A stretch of DNA of 64,000 nt, from contig CAZHXA010000001.1 in the NCBI GenBank assembly GCA_964536025.1, forward strand, positions 1 to 64,000, read 5' to 3'. The number at the start of each line of letters is the position of its first letter. The stretch's first letter is position 1. Source of the stretch: RGIG4576 sp964536025. Its GTDB lineage: Bacteria; Bacteroidota; Bacteroidia; Bacteroidales; Muribaculaceae. The notes under the pieces are model-generated. The model saw nothing but the letters and a program-made list of their open reading frames with translations, was not told where the DNA came from and did no database searches. The translations under genes and the position numbers were made by a program. This document shows positions 56,351 through 64,000 of this stretch, in pieces.

Positions 56351-57331
56351 ATGAAAACAACGACAAAACACATCATAACATCCATAATATTGCTCATTAG
56401 TTGTATTCATACGGCAACAGCACAAACCGATGCTCAATTTACTCAGTACTGGGCTGTTCCGTCTTATTACAATCCGGCAGCAACAGGACGCACCGACTTT
56501 ATCGACATACACGCCATAGGTCGATTACAATGGGTTGGTATAGATAATGCTCCAACGTCTTTTACAGGACTTGCCGATATGCCATTTAAGTTTATGGATA
56601 AACGATTTGGTACAGGTATTGTCATTCATCAAGAAAGTGCCGGATTATATAATACACTCAATGTTGGAGTACAATTAGCATATAAAAAGAAAAAAATATT
56701 TAACGGAGAATTATCTATCGGAGCACAAATAGGAATGTTTAATGAAACATTCAAAGGTTCTAAAGTGATTTTACCTGGCGATGATGAGTATCATGAAGGA
56801 ACTGATGAAGCTATTCCTACCAACGACATAACAGGAACAGCCATAGACTTCAATTTAGGTCTATTTTATACTCATAAATGGTTTTGGTTTGGAACTTCGG
56901 CTATGCATGTTTCATCTCCCAAAATCTCACTCAGTGAAGAATCAAGTATGGAACAATCTTATGAATTCATTGCCGAAAGAACTTTTTATTTGATGGGTGG
57001 AAGCAATATTCCAATAAAAAACACGTTATTAGAGTTACAACCGTCATTCATAGTGAAAACCGATACAAAGTTTTTCACAGGAGAATTTACGGCAAGAGCA
57101 AGATATCGTAAATTTTTAACAGGAGGTATTGCTTATCGCTGGAAAGATGCTGTATCCTTAATGGTAGGTGCAGAATTGAAAAATTTTACGATAGGTTATA
57201 GTTATGACTACCCTGTATCGGATATTTCAAAAGCAAGCAACGGTAGCCATGAAGTATTTATAGGTTATAAAGTAAAACTCGACTTAAGAGAAAAAAACAA
57301 GAATAAACATAAAAGTATTCGAATAATGTAA
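56351..57331 (+). CDS. porP: T9SS PorP/SprF-family outer-membrane protein
   Basis: PorP/SprF proteins are outer-membrane barrels anchoring T9SS components. The 326-residue protein has a signal peptide (HTATAQ) and the family signature TDAQFTQYWAVPSYYNPAATG, followed by RLQWVGIDNAPTSFTG. A basic C-terminal tail follows the barrel (REKNKNKHKSIRIM). It lies 3 nt before porK, in the classical position. Confidence 0.93.
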   Translation: MKTTTKHIITSIILLISCIHTATAQTDAQFTQYWAVPSYYNPAATGRTDFIDIHAIGRLQWVGIDNAPTSFTGLADMPFKFMDKRFGTGIVIHQESAGLYNTLNVGVQLAYKKKKIFNGELSIGAQIGMFNETFKGSKVILPGDDEYHEGTDEAIPTNDITGTAIDFNLGLFYTHKWFWFGTSAMHVSSPKISLSEESSMEQSYEFIAERTFYLMGGSNIPIKNTLLELQPSFIVKTDTKFFTGEFTARARYRKFLTGGIAYRWKDAVSLMVGAELKNFTIGYSYDYPVSDISKASNGSHEVFIGYKVKLDLREKNKNKHKSIRIM

Positions 57332-57334
57332 TTT

Positions 57335-58765
57335 ATGAAAAGAATATTTTATTTCATAATAGTGTCTATAGCTGTCTCATCATGTATGTCAACACGAGGC
57401 AGCCGTTCAAGCATAGGAGGAGAAGTAACCGGAGTAAGCGGAACTTCATGGACCGAACCTACACCCTACGGAATGGTACTTGTGGAAAGAGGCTCAATAA
57501 AAGCAGGGCCACAAGAAAATGATAGTGCATGGGGATTAAAAGCCGATCCGAAAGGACTTTCTGTTGATGCTTTCTGGATGGATGAAACTGAAGTTACTAA
57601 CGCAAAATACAAACAATTTGTATTTTGGGTAAGAGATTCTATCATTCGCGAAAGATTAGCCGACCCTGCTTATGGAGGTAACGAAGCATTTAAAATAGAG
57701 GAAGACCGAGAAGGAAATCCTATAGAACCTTATTTGGATTGGAGTCGACCCATTCCTTGGCGTAATCCAAGCGAAGATGAAGCAAGAGCCATCGAAAGCG
57801 TATACCGCACTAATCCTATAACCGGAGTACGCGAATTAGACCCTACACAAATGAACTATCGTTATGAAGTTTATAACATGACCGAAGCCGTTAAGCGAAA
57901 AAACCGTCTTGACCCTACTCGTCGCGATTATAACACCGATAACCCTGTAATTGAGGAAATGCCAACCATTTCCAAAGACACTGCTTATGTTGATGATGAC
58001 GGTCGCATAATACGTCAAACTATCACACGCCCGCTATCAAGCGAATATGATTTTTTGAATACTTACATCGTAAACATATATCCCGATACAACTTGTTGGG
58101 TGAACGACTTTGAGAATTCACTTAATGAGCGTTATGTGCGTAACTATTTTTCTCAAGGCACTTACAATGACTTTCCTGTCGTTGGCGTAAGTTGGGAACA
58201 AGCTAATGCATTCTGTGCTTGGAGAACCGACTTTTTACGTCGCTCTTTAGGTAGAATAGGATATCAAATAGAGCCTTACCGTTTGCCCACCGAAGCCGAA
58301 TGGGAATATGCAGCACGTGCCGGCATAAGCAAAAACAAATACCCTTGGGAAGGAGATTTACCTCTCACTGAAGGTGATGGATGTTTCTACGCCAATTTCA
58401 AACCAATGGATGGTAACTATGTAAAAGATGGTAATATAATCACTTCGGCAACCGGAACATACTCTCCTAATGAATTCGGACTGTATGATATGGCTGGTAA
58501 CGTAAGTGAATGGACTTCAACCGCCTATACCGAAAGTATAAATAAACTCACTAACGACATAAACCCTGAATACAGCTATAACGCAGCAAAAGAAGACCCA
58601 TATCGAATGACTCGAAAAATAGTAAGAGGAGGTTCTTGGAAAGACGTTGCACATAATATTCGTAGCGATATACGCATGTGGGAATATCAAAACGAACAAC
58701 GTTCATATATAGGATTCAGATGCGTACGCTCTCAATCAGGAATTGTAAAAAGTAAAAGGAAATAA
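57335..58765 (+). CDS. porK: T9SS ring lipoprotein PorK (GldK)
   Basis: PorK forms, with PorN, the large periplasmic ring under the outer membrane. The 476-residue protein has a lipobox (AVSSC, Cys about residue 17) and a formylglycine-generating-enzyme-like fold: VDAFWMDETEVTNAKYKQFVFW early, YRLPTEAEWEYAARAG, GLYDMAGNVSEWTS, IVRGGSWKD and IGFRCVR late. It is not expected to be catalytic. Lipidation would involve Lgt, LspA and, here, the Lnb-like enzyme. The next gene is 29 nt on. Confidence 0.95.
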   Translation: MKRIFYFIIVSIAVSSCMSTRGSRSSIGGEVTGVSGTSWTEPTPYGMVLVERGSIKAGPQENDSAWGLKADPKGLSVDAFWMDETEVTNAKYKQFVFWVRDSIIRERLADPAYGGNEAFKIEEDREGNPIEPYLDWSRPIPWRNPSEDEARAIESVYRTNPITGVRELDPTQMNYRYEVYNMTEAVKRKNRLDPTRRDYNTDNPVIEEMPTISKDTAYVDDDGRIIRQTITRPLSSEYDFLNTYIVNIYPDTTCWVNDFENSLNERYVRNYFSQGTYNDFPVVGVSWEQANAFCAWRTDFLRRSLGRIGYQIEPYRLPTEAEWEYAARAGISKNKYPWEGDLPLTEGDGCFYANFKPMDGNYVKDGNIITSATGTYSPNEFGLYDMAGNVSEWTSTAYTESINKLTNDINPEYSYNAAKEDPYRMTRKIVRGGSWKDVAHNIRSDIRMWEYQNEQRSYIGFRCVRSQSGIVKSKRK

Positions 58766-58794
58766 TATTCGTAACTATAATAAATTGCACAACC

Positions 58795-59781
58795 ATGGGC
58801 AAAATAAAAAGATATAAAAATATAGTAGAGAAATTTCTATCAGGCGAAAAAGGACAACGTTTTTTCAACTTTGCTTACAGTATAGGTGCCGCTGTCGTTA
58901 TTTTAGGTGCTTTATTTAAAATATTACACCTTCCGGGAGGCAACGCAATGCTTTGTATAGGTATGGGAACTGAAGTACTTATGTTTGTTCTTACTGCCTT
59001 TGACCGTCCTGAAAAGCCATATAAATGGGAAGAAGTTTTTCCAGTACTTGCATCACAAGATCCGGAAGACCGTCCTGACTTTTCTAATAACGGAATCATC
59101 ATCAACGGAAATGGATATTCTGGAAACATAAACGTAAGCGAAGAACAAGCACGACGTGCAACAGGAATTCCCGAAAATATTGAACTTTCGGAAAATGATA
59201 CTCGCAGTTTGAGCGAAAGCATTGCAAAAATGGCTGCAGCAAGCGACCAATTATCTCGCATGGCTGAAATGACCGAAGCTACTCAACGCTACCTTGACCA
59301 AATAGCAGGTATTTCGGAACAAATGGCTCAATTACGCGACAATACTCAATCTTTAAATCAAGTTTCTTCAACACTTCTTGAAAGTTATAAGGCAATTACC
59401 GATAATTCTGAAACCATATCAAAAGGATCTACCGGATATGTTGAACAAATGGAAGCTCTCAATCGCAATATAAGTGGATTAAACACCATTTATGAAATTC
59501 AATTGAAGAGTATTTCTTCACAACTTGAAAACATTGACAGAGTAAACAGAGGTTTGAAAGACATTCGAGACATGTATGAAAAATCTGCATCAGAAAGTGC
59601 AGATTATTGTAATGAAACCGAACGTCTCGCACATAACATGAAACAATTGAACAGCGTATATGAGAAAATGGTAAAAGCTCTTACCGTTAATATGTATCGT
59701 CCTATGGGTGGTATTGATGATAATGAGATTTCGGCAACCGAAGAATTTCGTCGCCGAACCAATAATTCCGAAAACGCTTAA
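58795..59781 (+). CDS. porL: T9SS motor protein PorL (GldL)
   Basis: PorL forms the proton-driven stator pentamer with PorM. The 328-residue protein has two N-terminal membrane helices (about residues 22-45 and 50-72) with the conserved ILGALFKILHLPGGNAMLCIGMGTEVLMFVLTAFDRP block, including the membrane glutamate in GTEVLMF that is thought to carry protons. A long cytoplasmic coiled-coil region follows (SLSESIAKMAAASDQL onward). Gap to porM is 10 nt. Confidence 0.94.
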   Translation: MGKIKRYKNIVEKFLSGEKGQRFFNFAYSIGAAVVILGALFKILHLPGGNAMLCIGMGTEVLMFVLTAFDRPEKPYKWEEVFPVLASQDPEDRPDFSNNGIIINGNGYSGNINVSEEQARRATGIPENIELSENDTRSLSESIAKMAAASDQLSRMAEMTEATQRYLDQIAGISEQMAQLRDNTQSLNQVSSTLLESYKAITDNSETISKGSTGYVEQMEALNRNISGLNTIYEIQLKSISSQLENIDRVNRGLKDIRDMYEKSASESADYCNETERLAHNMKQLNSVYEKMVKALTVNMYRPMGGIDDNEISATEEFRRRTNNSENA

Positions 59782-59791
59782 CAAATAAACA

Positions 59792-61369
59792 ATGGCAAAT
59801 TCTAATCAAACCATAGGCAGAATGTCTCCACGACAGAAGATGATAAACTTAATGTATATCGTCCTCACCGCCATGCTTGCTCTTAACGTTTCGGGAGACG
59901 TTCTAAATGGCTTTTTACAAGTTAAGAACGGATTATCTCGCTCAAATGAGACTGTTACCGAACGTAATTATTCTCTTTTTGCAAAACTTGAAGCATTTAA
60001 TGCAACCAACCCCGAAAAAGGTGGAATTTGGCTGAATAAAGCAAAAGTTCTTAAAGCAAAAACCGATAGTTTGTTTAGCACTATCGACTTTTTAAAACTT
60101 GAAATAGCTCGACAAGCCGATGGAAAAAACGGAGATCCTGAAAACTTGGAAAATCAAGAGGACCTTGAAGCTGCTGCTGCCGTAATGCTAGCTCCGATAA
60201 ACAGCAAAGGAAGCAAATTAAGAATGCAGATAGATTCTTATCGAGAATATACAAATTCTCTTGTTGATGATAGCATTAAGCGCAACAACATAAATAAAGT
60301 TTTATCCACTGCTTCTCACAAGACAAAAAATACAATCGGGGGCAACAAGACTTGGGAAGAACGTCAATTTGACAACATGCCTGCTATAGCAGCTATTACA
60401 ATTCTCACAAAATTACAAAACGATTTACGTTATGCCGAAGGAGAAGTATTAAACTCTCTGATTACCAATATAGATGCCGGAGATATTCGCGTCAACCAAG
60501 TAGAAGCATTTGTTATTCCTGAATCTCGTATCGTAATGAGTGGAAGCTCATACAAAGCCAATATAGTTCTTGCTGCAGTTGACACGACTCAAAGACCTTT
60601 GGTTTTTATAAACGGAGAACGTTTGGATAACGAAAAAGGAATATATGAATTAGGAACAGGAAGAGCAGGTAACTACGAATACTCTGGTTATATAGAAGTT
60701 GCTCAAGGCAACGGGAACACAACTCAGTTACCATTCACATCGTCTTATACCGTTATTGAGCCTATGGCTTCAGTATCGGCTACTATGGTAAATGTTCTTT
60801 ATGCCGGTATCAACAACCCTATTTCAATAGCTGTTCCGGGTGTTCCCAATAGTGCCATTAATGCTACTATGACCAATGGTACTATCACTCGTAGCGGAAA
60901 TGGTTGGACAGCCAGACCTTCAAAAATAGGAACAAATTGCGTAATTACAGTTACAGCAAATATGAACGGACGCTCACAAACCGTATCAAGAACTGATTTT
61001 CGCGTTCGCAAGTTACCCGATCCTACCCCATTCATTGCTTACAAAGATGCAAAAGGAAATCCTGAACGTTACAAAGGAGGAAAACCCTTTTCCAAAACTT
61101 TATTGTTACAAGCTGGAGGTATTGAAGCTGCCATTGATGACGATATGTTGAATGTTAATTACAAAGTTATAAGTTTTGAAACTGTTTTCTTTGATTCTAT
61201 GGGCAATGCAATACCCGAAGTTTCTTCAGGAAATAATTTCTCAGAACGACAACGTGCAAGTTTCCGCCGCCTTTCTCGCGGAAAGCGTTTCTATATCTCA
61301 AGAGTTAAAGCCGTAGGTCCCGATGGCATCGAACGTATTTTAGCTCCAATGGAAGTAATGGTAAATTGA
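59792..61369 (+). CDS. porM: T9SS motor-shaft protein PorM (GldM)
   Basis: PorM spans the periplasm and links the motor to the PorK-PorN ring. The 525-residue protein begins with a cytoplasmic stub (MANSNQTIGRMSPRQKMINLM) and one membrane helix (MYIVLTAMLALNVSGDVLNGF), then four domains: a helical D1 and three beta domains, with GASVSATMVNVLYAGINNPISIAVPG-like repeats and a final R-rich strand (ERQRASFRRLSRGKRFYISRV). Length matches family members. Confidence 0.95.
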   Translation: MANSNQTIGRMSPRQKMINLMYIVLTAMLALNVSGDVLNGFLQVKNGLSRSNETVTERNYSLFAKLEAFNATNPEKGGIWLNKAKVLKAKTDSLFSTIDFLKLEIARQADGKNGDPENLENQEDLEAAAAVMLAPINSKGSKLRMQIDSYREYTNSLVDDSIKRNNINKVLSTASHKTKNTIGGNKTWEERQFDNMPAIAAITILTKLQNDLRYAEGEVLNSLITNIDAGDIRVNQVEAFVIPESRIVMSGSSYKANIVLAAVDTTQRPLVFINGERLDNEKGIYELGTGRAGNYEYSGYIEVAQGNGNTTQLPFTSSYTVIEPMASVSATMVNVLYAGINNPISIAVPGVPNSAINATMTNGTITRSGNGWTARPSKIGTNCVITVTANMNGRSQTVSRTDFRVRKLPDPTPFIAYKDAKGNPERYKGGKPFSKTLLLQAGGIEAAIDDDMLNVNYKVISFETVFFDSMGNAIPEVSSGNNFSERQRASFRRLSRGKRFYISRVKAVGPDGIERILAPMEVMVN

Positions 61370-61403
61370 TAATTATTTAATAAGTATATATAATAATGCT
61401 ATT

Positions 61404-62516
61404 ATGAAAGCAATTAAATATATCTCATCGTTTATACTTGTTGCAAGTTTTGCTTTTGCATCACAAGCTCAAGTGGTAAAGAAGAAAAAAACCGACGAAA
61501 ACAATAAGCAGGAAACAAGTGCTGTTTCCGAACGTATGCAAGCAAGATTTGAAGAAAAAAAAGCCTCCGATTCCGACCTTCAATGGCAACGCGTAATATA
61601 TCGTTCTTTAAGTCTTGATGTAGCAGAAAATATGCCATTATATTATCCTGAAGAACCTAATAACGAGGGTATGAACTTGTTTTTCATAATAATGAAAAAT
61701 ATTTCAAACGGCACTCTTTCGGCATATGAATATTTAGACGGGCGAGAAATGTTCACCGACGAATACAAAATAAAAGTAAGCGATATGTTTGACCGCTTCC
61801 ATATTATTTACACAAATGCTAAAGGCAGTACTGAAAAAAATCCAAAATATATAGTAGAAAATGCCGATATTCCAGCCAATGAAGTATTAAGCTACTATAT
61901 TTTGGAAAATTATGAATTTAATAGGCTAAATAACAAAATAACTCGTAAAGTTGAAGCTATTTGCCCGGTTTTGCATCGTAGTGATGACTTCGGCGGTGAG
62001 CCTATCAAATATCCAATGTTTTGGATAAAAATGAGTGCGTTACGCCCATTTATCACACAACAATATGTATTTACCGATAATGACAACAACTTATTGAAAA
62101 CAACTCTTGATGACTATTTCTTGAGCAACATGTACAAAGGCGATATTTATAAATACAAAAATTTACGCAACCTTTCAATGGTACAAATGTATACAGATCG
62201 CACAAAACTTAAACAAGCTCAAGACAGCATTGAGAAACGATTGGCTACATTTGACAGTAATATTTGGGTTCCTTCTCGAGAAGAATTGAAAAGACAACGC
62301 GAAATAAAAGATTCAATCGAAGCCACAAAAAATCCTGAAAAAATAAGCGACGAAAAAAGCGAGAAAAAAACTTCAAGCGTAAGAAGCACAAGAACTTCAA
62401 GCAAAAGAAGCGAAAAATCTACCTCAACTCAAAAGAAAACTAAGGTAAAAAAACAATCTACTAAAGTAAAAAGCACATCTTCAAGTGCAACACGCTCGGT
62501 ACGCCGTCGCAGATAA
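61404..62516 (+). CDS. porN: T9SS ring protein PorN (GldN) with basic tail
   Basis: PorN is the periplasmic partner of PorK. The 370-residue protein has a signal peptide (FASQAQ) and the GldN fold, with SDLQWQRVIYRSLSLDVAENMPLYYPEE and TLSAYEYLDGREMFTD early, YPMFWIKMSALRPFI in the middle. The last 60 or so residues are a low-complexity Lys/Ser/Thr/Arg segment ending in RSVRRRR. The usual fold ends before it. It closes the operon and is followed by a strong terminator. Confidence 0.93.
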   Translation: MKAIKYISSFILVASFAFASQAQVVKKKKTDENNKQETSAVSERMQARFEEKKASDSDLQWQRVIYRSLSLDVAENMPLYYPEEPNNEGMNLFFIIMKNISNGTLSAYEYLDGREMFTDEYKIKVSDMFDRFHIIYTNAKGSTEKNPKYIVENADIPANEVLSYYILENYEFNRLNNKITRKVEAICPVLHRSDDFGGEPIKYPMFWIKMSALRPFITQQYVFTDNDNNLLKTTLDDYFLSNMYKGDIYKYKNLRNLSMVQMYTDRTKLKQAQDSIEKRLATFDSNIWVPSREELKRQREIKDSIEATKNPEKISDEKSEKKTSSVRSTRTSSKRSEKSTSTQKKTKVKKQSTKVKSTSSSATRSVRRRR

Positions 62517-62539
62517 ATACATTATATCATATATAACAC

Positions 62540-62587
62540 AATAAAGCAGTCTTAATCATCCCTAAATTAAGACTGCTTTATTTTTTC
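62540..62587 (+). terminator. Terminator of the porT-porN operon
   Basis: A perfect 17-bp stem, AATAAAGCAGTCTTAAT (62540-62556) with ATTAAGACTGCTTTATT (62566-62582), 9-nt loop, and a T run. It also has A-rich sequence on the other side and could serve the convergent Lrp gene. Confidence 0.93.
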
Positions 62588-62682
62588 AACAATTATTACC
62601 AAACATTCTCACGCCATATTACACCTATGGCATTCATTAACTTCTCACTTATCCGTTTTCAGCTTCTTATAAGTCATATAAA

Positions 62683-63144
62683 TTATATGGGGATTGCTGT
62701 AGTGCGTTTCACTTCACTCATTACAAAATTACTCTGAATACTCCCCACACTTGATATTTTTCCTAATACATCAAGAACAAAATCTTGATAGTGTTTCATG
62801 CTTCTAACATAAATTTTCAACATATAATCAAATTCGCCAGATATATTATAACATTCTGTAACCTCAGGAACATCCTGTATTTCTTCCATAAACTCTCGTC
62901 CTAAACTACAATTATGACGTCGCAACTTTACGTTACAAAACACACATAACCCTTTATCAAGTTTATCGGCATCAAGTAATGCCACATATCTGCGAATAAT
63001 ACCTTCACGTTCCATCCTGCGAACTCGTTCAAACACCGGAGTAGTTGAAAGACTCACCCTTGCAGCCAGTTCCTTTGTAGTAAGATGAGAATCTTGCTGT
63101 AGTTGGCGTAAAATCTTCAAATCTATTTCGTCAAGCGTATCCAT
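62683..63144 (-). CDS. Lrp/AsnC-family transcriptional regulator
   Basis: The product has an N-terminal HTH (IDLKILRQLQQDSHLTTKELAARVSLSTTPVFERVRRME) and a RAM ligand-binding domain (C-terminal half, with VTECYNISGEFDYMLKIYVRSM). The frame is open to 63210, but a -7 element (63215-63208) lies there, so I start at ATG 63144 (MDTLDEID), giving 153 residues, the normal Lrp length. It is divergent from a metY-like gene, which suggests control of sulfur amino-acid synthesis; this is an inference from position. Confidence 0.9.
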   Translation of the reverse strand: MDTLDEIDLKILRQLQQDSHLTTKELAARVSLSTTPVFERVRRMEREGIIRRYVALLDADKLDKGLCVFCNVKLRRHNCSLGREFMEEIQDVPEVTECYNISGEFDYMLKIYVRSMKHYQDFVLDVLGKISSVGSIQSNFVMSEVKRTTAIPI

Positions 63145-63207
63145 GTTTTTTTCTGCATACCTACCGTTTTTTTTACGGGGTATATGCTTATTTTCTGTTC
63201 GACGATA

Positions 63208-63215
63208 CAAATTTA
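63208..63215 (-). promoter_or_regulatory. -7 element of the Lrp-family gene
   Basis: TAAATTTG on the minus strand with TTTG 18 bp upstream (63237-63234). It excludes the ATG at 63210 as a start. Confidence 0.55.
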
Positions 63216-63243
63216 GTTATTTTTTCTAAATTACAAAAATTTA

Positions 63244-63274
63244 TTGCATGTTTTTTCTTATGATTTTAAATTTG
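63244..63274 (+). promoter_or_regulatory. Promoter of the metY-like gene
   Basis: TTG (63244-63246), a 20-bp spacer and TAAATTTG (63267-63274); about 50 nt before the ATG. The facing Lrp promoter is only 30 bp away. Confidence 0.7.
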
Positions 63275-63324
63275 CAAGCATAAAACATTAACAATACATC
63301 AAAATCACATAAAATTATTCTAAT

Positions 63325-64000
63325 ATGAAACAAAAAAAATTACACTTTGAGACTCTACAGCTTCATGTAGGACAAGAACAGCCTGACCCTGCTACCGATT
63401 CAAGAGCAGTACCTATATATCAAACCACTTCTTACGTATTTCATAACTCTCAACATGCTGCCGATCGTTTTGGACTTCGCGATGCAGGAAATATTTACGG
63501 AAGGCTCACCAATTCCACTCAAGAAGTTTTAGAAAAACGCATTGCTGCCCTTGAAGGAGGTGTTGCCGCACTTGCCGTTGCAAGTGGAGCCGCAGCCATA
63601 ACATATGCCCTTCAAAACATACTTGGAGTAGGTGATCATATTGTCGCTGCCGACAATTTATATGGAGGTTCGTTTAATCTTATAACTCACACTCTCGCCC
63701 ATCAAGGTATAACAAATTCAATAGTAAACATAAATGACACCACAGCTCTTGAAGGTGCAATAAGACCAAACACAAAAGTGATTTATGCCGAAACATTCGG
63801 CAATCCAAATTCCGATGTCACCGATTTAAAAGCAGTTGCTAAAATCGCACACAAACATAATATCCCTTTTATTGTTGACAATACATTTGGAACTCCTTAT
63901 CTCATCAGACCCATTGAACATGGTGCCGATATTGTTATTCACTCTGCAACCAAATTCATTGGCGGACACGGCTCCAGCTTGGGAGGCATAATAGTCGACG
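63325..64000 (+). CDS. metY: O-acetylhomoserine sulfhydrylase-like enzyme (partial)
   Basis: This PLP enzyme makes homocysteine from O-acetylhomoserine and sulfide. The start is MKQKKLHFETLQLHVGQEQ; the frame is open to the right edge (225 codons) and the 3' end is outside the window. Family motifs are PIYQTTSYVF, DNLYGGSFNL, YAETFGNPNSDV, VDNTFGTPYL and SATKFIGGHG with the PLP lysine. The residues and length before that lysine favour MetY over MetB/MetC, but a related gamma-lyase is possible. Confidence 0.87.
   Translation, partial: MKQKKLHFETLQLHVGQEQPDPATDSRAVPIYQTTSYVFHNSQHAADRFGLRDAGNIYGRLTNSTQEVLEKRIAALEGGVAALAVASGAAAITYALQNILGVGDHIVAADNLYGGSFNLITHTLAHQGITNSIVNINDTTALEGAIRPNTKVIYAETFGNPNSDVTDLKAVAKIAHKHNIPFIVDNTFGTPYLIRPIEHGADIVIHSATKFIGGHGSSLGGIIVD

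Overview
The window is an AT-rich stretch of a Bacteroidota chromosome, most likely order Bacteroidales. The evidence is consistent: a fused str/S10 ribosomal operon without tuf; a complete type IX secretion (T9SS) core; an Lnb-type lipoprotein N-acyltransferase; DUF3256 and SprF/PorP-family proteins; almost no Shine-Dalgarno sequences; and many promoters of the Bacteroidetes type (TTTG, about 20 bp, TAnnTTTG). I cannot assign genus or species from sequence reading alone.

Layout, left to right. (1) 1-6.9 kb, minus strand: rpsL-rpsG-fusA-rpsJ-rplC-rplD-rplW-rplB-rpsS-rplV, read leftward from a strong promoter at 6854-6885. (2) 7.1-17 kb, minus strand: a four-gene operon of exported proteins (NAGPA-type phosphodiester glycosidase, GHL10/DigH-like glycan hydrolase, small beta-propeller protein, large Amidase_3 protein). 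Three of them end in T9SS-type C-terminal domains, and together they look like a surface peptidoglycan-degradation set. (3) 17.1-17.4 kb: a cobalamin riboswitch on the minus strand, pointing away from the btuFCD-like vitamin B12/iron-chelate ABC importer (17.5-20.6 kb, plus strand). (4) 20.7-21.8 kb: a broken type I restriction-modification remnant (hsdM 5' part joined to hsdS 3' part). (5) 22-38.6 kb, mostly minus strand: secA; an AraC regulator / Lnb / degenerate alkaline-phosphatase-like group; a GT2-dihydroorotase-Ca2+ ATPase group; a DUF2156 protein; aspA; and a sodium:solute symporter. (6) 38.7-39.3 kb: rplU-rpmA, with rex divergent.

(7) 39.5-46 kb, plus strand: rex, an FAH-family protein that has lost its metal ligands, porU, porV, ispF; then a Cys/Lys-rich small exported protein, a DEAD-box helicase and a DUF3256 protein. 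(8) 49-54 kb, minus strand: addA-like helicase/nuclease with xseA and xseB. (9) 54-55.5 kb: a membrane-anchored AraC-type regulator and a SUI1/YciH factor. (10) 55.6-62.5 kb, plus strand: porT-porP-porK-porL-porM-porN, closed by a perfect 17-bp terminator stem. (11) 62.7-64 kb: an Lrp/AsnC regulator divergent from a metY-like gene cut by the window end.

The main functional theme is type IX secretion. The motor and ring (PorL, PorM, PorK, PorN), PorT and PorP, and the attachment protease and shuttle (PorU, PorV) lie in two clusters, and likely cargo proteins lie in a third. SecA, which drives the Sec step T9SS cargo uses first, and Lnb, which finishes lipoproteins such as PorK, are also here. 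The points most worth a second look are the riboswitch oriented away from the B12 transporter and toward the wall-hydrolase operon, the two apparent pseudo-enzymes (FAH-like beside porU, phosphatase-like beside lnb), and the decayed restriction system that seems to have removed the btuFCD terminator.
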